Assembly: GCA_963782605.1 (NCBI GenBank)
Contig: CAWAKK010000005.1
Span: forward strand, 434,001 to 498,000
Direction of reading: 5' to 3'
Origin: JBDTSW01 sp963782605
Lineage (GTDB): Bacteria; Actinomycetota; Thermoleophilia; Solirubrobacterales; 70-9
Length of the DNA stretch: 64,000 nt
Made by a program: the position numbers and the translations under genes. Under the pieces are notes generated by a model, which was given only the letters and a program-made list of their open reading frames with translations, had not been told where the DNA came from and ran no database searches. Positions 17,133 through 25,257 of the stretch are shown here, in pieces (the first letter of the stretch is position 1; every line of letters starts with the position of its first letter).

Positions 17133-17977
17133 CCAGGCTCGACGAGCTCGTCGAATCGGCGAGGGCAGACGTGGAGCGCCGGCGGCGCGCGGTGCCCAGC
17201 GAAGACCTCCGATCTCAGGTTTGGACGAGCGGGGGCGCGCGCCCGTTCTCGGAGGCGCTGGTGCGGCCCGGGCTCTCGCTGATCGCAGAGTTCAAACGCC
17301 GCTCACCGAGCGCGGGAGAGATCGACGGCGATGCCGACGTGACCGCCGTCGCCGAGGCCTACGAGCGCGGCGGTGCGGCCGCTCTTTCGATACTCACGGA
17401 TCGGCCGCACTTCGGCGGCAGCCTGGACGACCTGCGGGCCGCGCGCGCCGCGTCCGGGCTGCCGATCCTGCGCAAGGACTTCATCGTCGATCCCTACCAG
17501 CTACTGGAGGCGCGGGTAAACGGCGCCGACGCAGTGCTCTTGATCGTCGCTTCGCTCGACGACGACGGCCTCTGGGAGCTCTTCGAGGAGGCGACGAGGC
17601 TCGACCTCGACTGCCTGGTCGAGGTCCACGACGAGCCGGAGCTGGAGCGCGCCCTCGAGATCGGCGCGGACGTGATTGGCATCAATAACCGTGACCTCCG
17701 CGACCTGAGCGTCAACACGGAGCGCACTCATGAGCTGATCGTCGACGTTCCCGCAGGTAAGACGGTCGTCTCCGAGTCAGGCTTCTCCCATTCCGCCGAG
17801 CTGGATGAGCTCGAGCGGATCGGTGTCGACGCTGTACTGATCGGCGAGACGCTCATGCGGGCCTCAGACCCCGAACGCGCGGTGCGCGAGCTCACCGAGG
17901 ACGAGGAGGCCACGCGCGAGCATTACCTTGAGCGGGCGTCGTCCGAGGACTCGCCTCGCAACCAGCTGCCGCAGTAG
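17129..17977 (+). CDS. trpC: Indole-3-glycerol phosphate synthase
   Basis: The 282-aa TIM barrel closes the indole ring in tryptophan synthesis. Recognizable parts are I-A-E-F-K-R-R-S-P-S (about 50-60), A-L-S-I-L-T-D-x-x-x-F-G-G, L-R-K-D-F-I-V-D-P-Y-Q, A-D-A-V-L-L-I, V-E-V-H, I-G-I-N-N-R-D-L, and S-E-S-G at the C-terminal phosphate site. It is the last gene of the tightly overlapped hisIE-trpEGDC run. A 62-nt gap and an HtrA-like gene separate it from trpFBA. Confidence 0.95.
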   Translation: MTRLDELVESARADVERRRRAVPSEDLRSQVWTSGGARPFSEALVRPGLSLIAEFKRRSPSAGEIDGDADVTAVAEAYERGGAAALSILTDRPHFGGSLDDLRAARAASGLPILRKDFIVDPYQLLEARVNGADAVLLIVASLDDDGLWELFEEATRLDLDCLVEVHDEPELERALEIGADVIGINNRDLRDLSVNTERTHELIVDVPAGKTVVSESGFSHSAELDELERIGVDAVLIGETLMRASDPERAVRELTEDEEATREHYLERASSEDSPRNQLPQ

Positions 17978-18039
17978 TTCTTAGGCAACCTTGAGGACCG
18001 CGAGAGGCTCGCTTTACGGCTCGCGCGCATCCTCGCGGG

Positions 18040-19236
18040 ATGAATTCGCTCAAGCGCGGCGCGCGCATCCCGTTCGTCTCTGCACTTCTCGGCGGCATCG
18101 TCGTTGCGGCCGTCGGCCTCGTGGGAATCTCCACCGGCTGGATCGACGTCGGCGATGATCCCGAGCTGACCGCAGCGCCGCTCACGGCGCCGGCTTCGGA
18201 TGAGGGCCGCAGCTCGGGCTCCACCGTCAACGACATCTACCGGCGCAGCGCGCCCGGCGTCGCCTTCGTAAGCGCAACGCGCTCAGCCGAGGAGTCATCC
18301 GGCCTTAGCCCGTTCGGCCCCAGCCCACAGGGCGGCGTTGCCACCGGGTCGGCCTTCGTGATCGATGAGGAGGGGCATCTGCTCACCAACGCACATGTCG
18401 TCGACGGCGCCGAGAGCGTCACCGTCACGCTTGGCGAGGATGCCGAGGCGCTCGACGCCGAGGTGCTTGGACAGGATCCTTCGACGGACGTCGCGCTGCT
18501 CGAGATCGATCCCCCCGACGGCGGCCTGGAGCCCCTGCCGCTGGCCGACTCACAAGACGTGCGAGTGGGCGATCCGGCGGTCGCCATCGGCAACCCGTTC
18601 GGGCTCGACCGCACGGCCACCGCAGGCATCATCTCCGCGATCCACCGCGAGATCAAGGCGCCAAACGGCTTCACGATCTCCGACGCGATTCAGACCGACG
18701 CCCCGATCAACCCGGGCAACTCCGGTGGACCGCTCTTCGATGCGGCGGGCAGCGTGATCGGGATCAACTCGCAGATCGAGGCGGGCGGCGGCCAAGGCAA
18801 TGTAGGCATCGGCTTCGCCGTCCCGATCAACACTGCGAAGGACGTCGCCGAGCAGCTTCTGGAGGACGGTGAAGTCGAGCACGCCTTCCTCGGCATCACG
18901 GGTGCGGATCTCACCCCGGAGATCGCGGATGTGCTCAACCTGTCGGTTGAGCGGGGCGCCCTCGTGCAGGACGTTGTCCCCGACGGTCCGGCTGGCGACG
19001 CGGGCATCCAGGGAGGGTCGGCCGAGGTGACGCTCGAGAGCGGCCAGCCCGTGAGCGCCGGCGGGGACGTGATCACCGCGGTCGATGGCGAGGAGATCAG
19101 CGGGATGGACGAGGTGATCGCCGTCGTCAACCAAAAGCAGCCGGGCGATGAGGTCGTGCTCACGGTCACGCGAAACTCACAGGAGCGCGACATCACGGTC
19201 GAGCTCGGCGATCGGCCCCCAAGCGCGGTCGGCTGA
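18040..19236 (+). CDS. HtrA/DegP-like trypsin-fold serine protease with one PDZ domain
   Basis: The 398-aa protein has one N-terminal membrane anchor (about 10-32), a short linker, a trypsin-like domain and one C-terminal PDZ domain. The catalytic triad reads His in L-T-N-A-H-V-V, Asp in S-T-D-V-A-L-L, and Ser in N-P-G-N-S-G-G-P-L. HtrA proteases degrade or refold damaged proteins outside the membrane. Its place between trpC and trpFBA is unusual and gives no clue to a role in tryptophan synthesis. A CATCCT box lies 7 nt before the ATG, so it may have its own promoter. Confidence 0.93.
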   Translation: MNSLKRGARIPFVSALLGGIVVAAVGLVGISTGWIDVGDDPELTAAPLTAPASDEGRSSGSTVNDIYRRSAPGVAFVSATRSAEESSGLSPFGPSPQGGVATGSAFVIDEEGHLLTNAHVVDGAESVTVTLGEDAEALDAEVLGQDPSTDVALLEIDPPDGGLEPLPLADSQDVRVGDPAVAIGNPFGLDRTATAGIISAIHREIKAPNGFTISDAIQTDAPINPGNSGGPLFDAAGSVIGINSQIEAGGGQGNVGIGFAVPINTAKDVAEQLLEDGEVEHAFLGITGADLTPEIADVLNLSVERGALVQDVVPDGPAGDAGIQGGSAEVTLESGQPVSAGGDVITAVDGEEISGMDEVIAVVNQKQPGDEVVLTVTRNSQERDITVELGDRPPSAVG

Positions 19237-19252
19237 CCCGCGAGATGGAGGG

Positions 19253-19280
19253 CCGGCGTGGGCTCTGGGGTCCACGCCGG
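19253..19280 (+). terminator. Hairpin between the HtrA-like gene and trpF
   Basis: A perfect 9-bp stem (CCGGCGTGG / CCACGCCGG) with a 10-nt loop lies 16 nt after the protease stop. No T-run follows, so it may be a weak or Rho-assisted terminator or merely an mRNA 3' stabilizer. trpF starts 27 nt further on. Confidence 0.4.
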
Positions 19281-19307
19281 TCGCATCAGGTCTGCCAACC
19301 TTGGCGG

Positions 19308-19976
19308 ATGCGGGTCAAGTTCTGCGGCATCACGAGGATCGAGGACGCGCGGGAGGCCGCGCGCCTCGGCGCGTGGGCGATCGGGTTGATCCACCATGAG
19401 GCCAGTTCTCGCAACGTGGCCCCAGAGGTGGCCGCCGCGGTCGGCTCCGAGCTGCGGCGGCGCACCCACGTCGTGGGCGTGTTCGTCAATGCCGCAATGG
19501 ACGAGGTCGTCGCCGCGGCCGAGAACGAGTCGCTCACGATGCTCCAGCTCCACGGCGATGAGGGTCCCGGTTACTGCAGGGAGGCCGCCCGACGCACCGG
19601 TTGTCGTGTGATCAAGGCGACGAGGGTGCGCAGCAGCGCGGACATCCAGGCGGCCGAGGCGTTTCGGACGGACTATCACCTCTTCGACGCCTACAGCCCC
19701 TCGCGGAGAGGCGGCACCGGTTCAACGTTCGACTGGGAGCTCCTTGCCGGGCGCAGCTCGGCGGTGCCGGCGATCCTCTCGGGTGGACTTGACCCTGCCA
19801 ACGTCACCGAGGCGGCGAGGTTGGTCCACCCGTTCGCGGTGGACGTATCGAGTGGCGTCGAGGCCTCGCCCGGCATCAAGGACCACGCCCTGCTTGCGTC
19901 GTTCGCCGCCCGTGCAGCCGCGATTGGGCTCGAGGGCGATGGACCGGTTCAGCGTTCGGAGGAGGTGATTACGTGA
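19308..19976 (+). CDS. trpF: Phosphoribosylanthranilate isomerase
   Basis: The 222-aa TIM barrel catalyses the Amadori rearrangement in tryptophan synthesis. The N-terminal K-F-C-G-I-T-R (catalytic Cys at about 5) fits the family exactly and fixes the ATG at 19308. Other motifs are V-G-V-F-V-N, Q-L-H-G-D-E (about 79-84), the catalytic Asp in L-F-D-A-Y, G-G-T-G-x-x-F-D-W, and S-G-G-L-D-P-A-N-V. The last block has V-D-V-S-S-G-V-E. A weak CAACCT box lies 7 nt before the start. The end overlaps trpB by GTGA. Confidence 0.95.
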   Translation: MRVKFCGITRIEDAREAARLGAWAIGLIHHEASSRNVAPEVAAAVGSELRRRTHVVGVFVNAAMDEVVAAAENESLTMLQLHGDEGPGYCREAARRTGCRVIKATRVRSSADIQAAEAFRTDYHLFDAYSPSRRGGTGSTFDWELLAGRSSAVPAILSGGLDPANVTEAARLVHPFAVDVSSGVEASPGIKDHALLASFAARAAAIGLEGDGPVQRSEEVIT

Positions 19977-21184
19977 ACGCGCCGGGGCCAGCGGGAGCCG
20001 CGGGCGGCGGCGTTGCCGGTGTGGAGGAGCGCTTCGGCCCGTACGGAGGGCGCTTCGTACCCGAGGTCCTGATGGCTGCGCTCGACGAGCTCAGCCTGGC
20101 GTGGGCGGACGCCCGTGGCGCGAGCGACTACCGGACCGAGCTGGATCGCCTCCTGCGGGATTTCGTCGGGCGCCCGACGCCGCTCTATCGCGCGGATCGC
20201 CTCTCCGAGCGCGTTGGCCGCCGCACATACCTAAAGCGCGAGGACCTGGCCCACACCGGCGCTCACAAGATCAACAACGCCGTCGGGCAGGCGCTGCTCG
20301 CGCGTCGCATGGGCAAGGAACGCGTGATCGCAGAGACAGGGGCCGGGCAGCACGGCGTCGCCACCGCAACGGCGTGCGCGCTGCTCGGGCTCGAGTGCGT
20401 CGTATACATGGGCACCGAGGACATGCGCCGCCAGGCCCCCAACGTCGAGCGGATGCGCCTGCTGGGCGCCGAAGTCGCGCCGGTCGAGGCCGGGGCGCGC
20501 ACCTTGAAGGAGGCGGTCAGCGCCGCCATCCGCGACTGGGTCACGAACGTCGGAGACACCCACTACATCATCGGCTCGGCGGTCGGCCCGGCACCTTATC
20601 CCGCGCTCGTTCGCGATCTTCAGCGCGTGATCGGCGACGAGGCGCGCGAGCAGGCGCTTGCGGCGGAGGGGTCGCTCCCCGGGCGCGTGATCGCCTGCGT
20701 GGGCGGCGGGTCGAACGCGATCGGCAGCTTCTACCCCTTCATCGACGACCCCGTCGAGCTGATCGGGATCGAGGCCGGGGGGGAGGGCCTCAACGGTCGC
20801 CACGGGGCATCGCTGGGTGCAGGTCGAACCGGTGTGTTGCACGGTGCTCTGTCCTCAGTTCTCGCCGACGAGAATGGCCAGATCCTCGAGGCGCATTCCG
20901 TCTCCGCCGGGCTCGACTATCCCGGCGTGGGCCCCGAGCATGCTCACCTGCGTGACACCGGTCGCGCCCGCTATTCGTCGGTCACCGACGCCGAGGCGCT
21001 GCGGGCCTTCCGCGAGCTGTCGCGCCTGGAGGGAATCGTGCCCGCGCTCGAGCCCTCCCACGCGATCGCCTGGCTGCTCGCCGATGACTCGCCGACCAAG
21101 GATTTTGATGTCCTCTGCTTGAGCGGACGCGGCGACAAGGACATGGCCGAAGTCACGGCGTTGCTCGATGAACTCGACGACTGA
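19973..21184 (+). CDS. trpB: Tryptophan synthase beta chain
   Basis: The 403-aa PLP enzyme condenses indole with serine. Typical blocks are G-P-Y-G-G-R-F-V-P-E (about 22-31), the PLP lysine in H-T-G-A-H-K-I-N-N-A (about 97-106), E-T-G-A-G-Q-H-G-V-A, the phosphate loop G-G-G-S-N-A-I-G, and S-A-G-L-D-Y-P-G-V-G-P-E. The N-terminal ~16 residues are Gly/Ala/Pro-rich and not conserved. The GTG start overlaps trpF, and the 3' end overlaps trpA by 17 nt. Confidence 0.97.
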   Translation: MNAPGPAGAAGGGVAGVEERFGPYGGRFVPEVLMAALDELSLAWADARGASDYRTELDRLLRDFVGRPTPLYRADRLSERVGRRTYLKREDLAHTGAHKINNAVGQALLARRMGKERVIAETGAGQHGVATATACALLGLECVVYMGTEDMRRQAPNVERMRLLGAEVAPVEAGARTLKEAVSAAIRDWVTNVGDTHYIIGSAVGPAPYPALVRDLQRVIGDEAREQALAAEGSLPGRVIACVGGGSNAIGSFYPFIDDPVELIGIEAGGEGLNGRHGASLGAGRTGVLHGALSSVLADENGQILEAHSVSAGLDYPGVGPEHAHLRDTGRARYSSVTDAEALRAFRELSRLEGIVPALEPSHAIAWLLADDSPTKDFDVLCLSGRGDKDMAEVTALLDELDD

Positions 21185-21995
21185 AACCTCGCGGGTTTCC
21201 GGTGTCGGGCGGATCGCCGGGGCCTTCGATGCCGCTCGCTCCGAGGGCCGTGCGGCGCTGATGCCATACCTGATGGGCGGCTTCCCCGATTCCGAGACCG
21301 CGAGCGCCGTTGCCGAAGCCTACGTCGAGGCCGGGGCGGACCTGGTGGAGCTCGGAGTCCCGTTCTCCGACCCGCTCGCCGACGGGCCGGTGATCCACGA
21401 CGCCGCGACCAAGGCCCTTGCGGCCGGGGCTGATCTGAGCTCTTCCCTTGCGGCCGGCGAGCGGATCGCGTCGAGGGCGGCGGTGGTGCCCATGTGCTAC
21501 GCGAACATGGTCCTGGCGCGAGGCCCCGATCGCTACGCCGCGGAGTTGGCCGCAGCCGGCGCGGCCGGCACGATCGTCCCCGACCTCCCGCTCGAGGAGA
21601 CCGGCGCCATCGGCGAGGCGCTCACCGCCGCCGGTCTCGCCCTGATTCCTCTGATAGCGCCAACGACGCCGGCTGATCGCCGTCGAGCGATCTGCGAGCG
21701 CGCGCAGGGCTTCGTCTACGTCGTCTCCGATACGCGGGTCACGGGCGAGCGCGAAGAGCTGCCCGCGCATCTGGCCGAGCTGATCGAGGTGGTTCGGGCC
21801 GAATCACCGGTACCGGTTGCGGTGGGGTTCGGGATCGGCACACCCGGGCAGGCGCGCGAGGTTGGCCGCCTTGCGGACGGAGTGATCATCGGCAGCAGGC
21901 TCGTGCGTGAGGTGGCCGAGGCCCCCGACGCCGCCGTGGCCGCGCGGAACGTCCGCGATTTCCTGAGCGAGACGCGCAACGCGCTCGCGGGCTAG
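21168..21995 (+). CDS. trpA: Tryptophan synthase alpha chain
   Basis: The 275-aa TIM barrel cleaves indole-3-glycerol phosphate and channels indole to TrpB. It shows P-Y-L-M-G-G-F-P-D, the catalytic Glu in V-E-L-G-V-P-F-S-D-P-L-A-D-G-P-V-I, M-x-Y-A-N-M-V, D-L-P-L-E-E, the phosphate-site strand V-Y-V-V-S, and F-G-I-G-T-P. The catalytic Asp lies in P-D-L-P. The usual G-V-T-G loop is replaced by D-T-R-V-T-G. It ends the trpFBA run. Confidence 0.95.
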   Translation: MNSTTETSRVSGVGRIAGAFDAARSEGRAALMPYLMGGFPDSETASAVAEAYVEAGADLVELGVPFSDPLADGPVIHDAATKALAAGADLSSSLAAGERIASRAAVVPMCYANMVLARGPDRYAAELAAAGAAGTIVPDLPLEETGAIGEALTAAGLALIPLIAPTTPADRRRAICERAQGFVYVVSDTRVTGEREELPAHLAELIEVVRAESPVPVAVGFGIGTPGQAREVGRLADGVIIGSRLVREVAEAPDAAVAARNVRDFLSETRNALAG

Positions 21996-22015
21996 GGCTG
22001 GGATAGGCTGCCGCC

Positions 22016-22177
22016 ATGCGCATGCTGATCTTCGCCGTCGTCGGGGCCGTCCTCTTCATGGTCGGCTACGGGCTCGGCCTCGGCGGGACGGTGAGCTCGC
22101 TGATCTTCCTCTTCGTGCTCTTCAACGGCGTGCTCGACCGCTGGGCGCAGCCGATGCTGAAGCGCATGTTCGGCTGA
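22016..22177 (+). CDS. 53-aa single- or double-span membrane protein
   Basis: A small frame begins 7 nt after a TAGGCT box (22004-22009), the leaderless-type layout seen elsewhere in the window. The product is M-R-M-L-I-F-A-V-V-G-A-V-L-F-M-V-G-Y-G-L-G-L then a second hydrophobic run and a basic tail, L-D-R-W-A-Q-P-M-L-K-R-M-F-G. I do not recognise a family. The well-placed promoter, positive-inside tail and clean hydrophobic pattern make it likely to be real. Confidence 0.6.
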   Translation: MRMLIFAVVGAVLFMVGYGLGLGGTVSSLIFLFVLFNGVLDRWAQPMLKRMFG

Positions 22178-22190
22178 CCGCCGGTCCGGC

Positions 22191-24242
22191 CTACACCAGG
22201 TCCGGATCAGCCACAACCTCCACCATCGCCGGACCGTCATGAGCCAGCGCCCGCTCGAACGCTCCATCGAGCTGGGCCGACTCCGTGACCCGGATTCCCA
22301 GCGCCCCGCAGAGCTCGGCGTACTTCGAGAAGTCGGGGTTATGGAGCTGGGTCTGCCAGACGTCCCACGCGCCCGCCCGCTGCTCCTTGGAGATCTTGCC
22401 CAGCTGGCCGTTGTTGAGCAACAGGTGGGTGATGTTCATCCCGTGCCGGACTGCCGTGGTCACCTCGGCCATGTACTGGCCGAAGCCCCCGTCTCCCGTC
22501 ACCGCCAGCACCGGACGCTTGCCGTCGACGGCCGCCCAGGCGCCGATCGCGGCGGGATAGCCGAATCCGATCGAGCCGAGATAGCCGGACATGAGGACCC
22601 TTTGCGTTCCACGTGACTCGAAGTACCGGCCGAACGAGTACGTGTTGTTGCCGACGTCGACGGCGATCACGGCGTCGTCCGGCGCGAGGCGTGAGAGCGA
22701 CTCGAATACCGCCGCCGAGGCAACCCCGCTCCCGCGATCGTCCGCCTCGCGGCTGCGCTTTTCCCGCGCCCAGATCCCCTTGCGCTCGGCGACGTCAGGC
22801 CGCTGGTCCGTGGCCGGCAGGTCCTCGCCGTCGAGCTCATCGAGCCAGAGCCGGGTCGTCACCGCGATCTCGCCCCAAACCGGGACTGCCACGGGGTGGA
22901 ACTTACCCAGCTGCATGGGCTCGATGTCGACGTGAATGATCGGGTGGCCGGGATAGATTCCTGTGTGGTTGGCGAACGATGCACCGAGCACGATCAGGAG
23001 ATCGGCCTCGTTCATCACCCAGCTCGCCACCGGCGTGCCGCTGCGGCCGAGGACGCCGCAGGCGAGCGGGTGGTCGTCTGGAATCTGGCCCTTGGCCTTG
23101 AACGTCGTGATCACCGGTGCGCCGAGGCGCTCCGCGAGCGTGGTCACCTCGGCCATGTGCTCACGCGCCCCGTGGCCGACGATGACCACGGGCCGCTCGG
23201 CCTTTCGGATCAGTGCCAACGACCCCTCGAGGGCCTCCGCCGGCGGCGGTATCTCCTGCGAGCCCATGCGACCCTCGGGACCCGAGGCCTCCTCGTCCGA
23301 CGCCGGGATCGTCTGCACGTCGTCGGGGAAGATCAGGTGGGCCACATCGCGGCGCAGCTTCGCGTTCTTACACGCGAGGGTCATCAGCTCAGCGTGCTTG
23401 GAGGAGGGGAGCACCGTCTGGCTCCACTCCGCGACGGATGAGAACGCGGCCGTTAGGTCCACCTCCTGGAAGGCACCCGGCCCAAGGACCTGGGCCTCTA
23501 CCTGCCCCGTCAGGGCCAAAATGGGCGCGCGATCGACCTTCGCATCCCAGAGGCCGGTGAGGAGGTTCGTGGCACCCGGCCCCGCGATCGTCAAACAGGC
23601 GGCGGGATTTCCCGTGAGCTTGCCGTAGGCGGAAGCGGCGAAGGCGGCCGCGCCCTCGTGGCGGATGCCGATGTAGGTGAGGTTTCCGGCCTCCTCCTGC
23701 CGACGGATCGCGTCGGCGAGCCCCAGGTTGGAGTGTCCAACCATCCCGAACACGTGGCGGACTCCCCAGTTCACCATCGTCTCCGCCATCACGTCCGAGA
23801 CCGTGCGCTCGTGAGTCGCCGGCGGATCCACGCCGACGAAGACGCCGTCGTCGCGGATCTCGATCGGAAAGCATGTGGCGGTGTCGTCGAAGGCGCCGGG
23901 CGACTTCCCGGTCAGCGGGTCGTAGTCGTACCCGTGCCAGGGGCAGCGGAGCAGGCCATTCTCGATCGACCCCTCACCCAGGGGGCCTCCCTGATGGGGG
24001 CAGCGGTTGTCGAGCGCCGCAAACCGGCCCTCGAAGTGCACCAGCGCGATCTCCTTGAGCCCGGCGTGAACGGTGGTGACCCTGCCCTCTGGCAGGTCCC
24101 CCTGGGCCAGGACACGATGCCACTCGAGGTCGCGTTTCCCGTCCTCGCGGCGCGATCCCGGGGCGGCGTCGCTATCGCCACCCGAGTCGGGATCCTGTGG
24201 GTACACGCTCGCCGTGCCCTGGTCCTCGGTCGGTTCGCTCAT
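22191..24242 (-). CDS. Rieske [2Fe-2S] domain fused to a pyruvate-oxidase-like ThDP enzyme
   Basis: The 683-aa protein has an acidic N-terminus (about 1-38) and a Rieske domain (about 40-140) with C-P-H-Q-G and C-P-W-H-G-Y, the four cluster ligands. A complete ThDP-dependent enzyme follows (about 145-680). In that part the activating Glu lies in R-H-E-G-A-A-A-F-A, the ThDP/Mg motif is G-D-G-G-F-G-Q-Y...L-L-N-N, and the domain order is that of pyruvate oxidase, acetolactate synthase and oxalyl-CoA decarboxylase. The fusion suggests electrons from a ThDP intermediate pass to the iron-sulfur cluster, making it an oxidase or oxidoreductase of a 2-oxo acid. That is inference. GAGGAGGA precedes the ATG by 5 nt. 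Confidence 0.88.
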   Translation of the reverse strand: MSEPTEDQGTASVYPQDPDSGGDSDAAPGSRREDGKRDLEWHRVLAQGDLPEGRVTTVHAGLKEIALVHFEGRFAALDNRCPHQGGPLGEGSIENGLLRCPWHGYDYDPLTGKSPGAFDDTATCFPIEIRDDGVFVGVDPPATHERTVSDVMAETMVNWGVRHVFGMVGHSNLGLADAIRRQEEAGNLTYIGIRHEGAAAFAASAYGKLTGNPAACLTIAGPGATNLLTGLWDAKVDRAPILALTGQVEAQVLGPGAFQEVDLTAAFSSVAEWSQTVLPSSKHAELMTLACKNAKLRRDVAHLIFPDDVQTIPASDEEASGPEGRMGSQEIPPPAEALEGSLALIRKAERPVVIVGHGAREHMAEVTTLAERLGAPVITTFKAKGQIPDDHPLACGVLGRSGTPVASWVMNEADLLIVLGASFANHTGIYPGHPIIHVDIEPMQLGKFHPVAVPVWGEIAVTTRLWLDELDGEDLPATDQRPDVAERKGIWAREKRSREADDRGSGVASAAVFESLSRLAPDDAVIAVDVGNNTYSFGRYFESRGTQRVLMSGYLGSIGFGYPAAIGAWAAVDGKRPVLAVTGDGGFGQYMAEVTTAVRHGMNITHLLLNNGQLGKISKEQRAGAWDVWQTQLHNPDFSKYAELCGALGIRVTESAQLDGAFERALAHDGPAMVEVVADPDLV

Positions 24243-24297
24243 GCGTTCCTCCTCGTCCTCGCGTAACGATTCGCCTGCCGCATAGTCTCACCCACGC

Positions 24298-25257
24298 ATG
24301 CAATCGCTACATCGGCAGATGGCGCCAATCGACCCGCTTCGCGAAGCGGGCGAGCGAGCCGGAGCCGGTCACGCTGTTCGCATCCTTGAGCCGGCGCCAC
24401 CCGCGCTCGCAGGAAACGCGGACGATCCGACCGCCCGCGGCGTCGTTCCACCCGGGGCCAAGCTGGTTGCGCCTACCTCCGACGCGGATCTGATCTGGGC
24501 CGAGCTCGCCGCCGGCGACGCCGACCTGGAGGAGTGGGCCGCCGGGCGCTGGCTCGTGCCCCATGCGCTGCCCGAGGTCCCGGAGAAGCTGGTCGAGACG
24601 CGCCTCGCGTTGCACCGCGTCGCCGAGGAGGTCGTCGCGCCGGCGCGCCGCGAGGCAACCGCGGGGGAGATCGCGCTTCGCTACACCCACGGGGGCTTCG
24701 GTACGCCCTTCTTCGCCGATGATCGCCAGGTTCGCGTCGAGGGCGCCGAGATCGTCGAGCAATGCAACGCCGCCGCCGGCCGTCACCTGAGCCGCGAGCC
24801 GATTCAGAACCTCCGCCAGGCTGCGGCAGGGGTCGCGGACCTGATCGATGCTGGCTCGCTTTCCGACGAGCCCCTGGCAATCGACGAAGGGGCGGCATCC
24901 TTCCTGGGCGACTGGTTCGGTTTCGGCACGCTCGTGATCGCCGAGCTGCGCGCTCGCGCGGGCGACGAGCTCGAGCCCGCCAGCATCAACCTGTGGCCCG
25001 AGCACTTCGATGTGGCTACTGAGCTGGGATCAGAAGCGGCCGGTCAGAGGGCGGGATACGGCGCCTCCCCCGGCGACGCCGACCACGCCGAGCCCTACCT
25101 GTACGTGGGGCCCTGGACAGCTCGTCCCGAGGGATCGCTCTGGAACGCCACAGCCTTCGCAGGAGCCGAGCTCGCCTACTCCGAGCTGCTCGACACCTCC
25201 GACCCGGTGGCCCGGGGCGTGGAGTTCTTCGGAGCCCGGCTCGCAGCGCTGACTTAG
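24298..25257 (+). CDS. Protein of unknown function (319 aa)
   Basis: I do not recognise a family. The product is soluble, acidic and rich in Ala and Glu, with no signal peptide. It contains several aromatic-glycine blocks: R-Y-T-H-G-G-F-G-T-P-F-F near 145, G-D-W-F-G-F-G-T-L near 215, N-L-W-P-E-H-F-D near 245 and E-P-Y-L-Y-V-G-P-W near 275. These read like a conserved actinobacterial protein. A TAGTCT box lies 10 nt before the ATG; a second ATG at 24319 is a possible start. The stop overlaps the stop of the convergent ligase gene by 4 nt (TTAG). Confidence 0.8.
   Translation: MQSLHRQMAPIDPLREAGERAGAGHAVRILEPAPPALAGNADDPTARGVVPPGAKLVAPTSDADLIWAELAAGDADLEEWAAGRWLVPHALPEVPEKLVETRLALHRVAEEVVAPARREATAGEIALRYTHGGFGTPFFADDRQVRVEGAEIVEQCNAAAGRHLSREPIQNLRQAAAGVADLIDAGSLSDEPLAIDEGAASFLGDWFGFGTLVIAELRARAGDELEPASINLWPEHFDVATELGSEAAGQRAGYGASPGDADHAEPYLYVGPWTARPEGSLWNATAFAGAELAYSELLDTSDPVARGVEFFGARLAALT

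Noticed and set aside
19245..19307. A tryptophan attenuator leader peptide upstream of trpF
   Set aside because: A short in-frame leader from 19245 has only two separated Trp codons, runs into trpF without a stop, and there is no set of competing hairpins.
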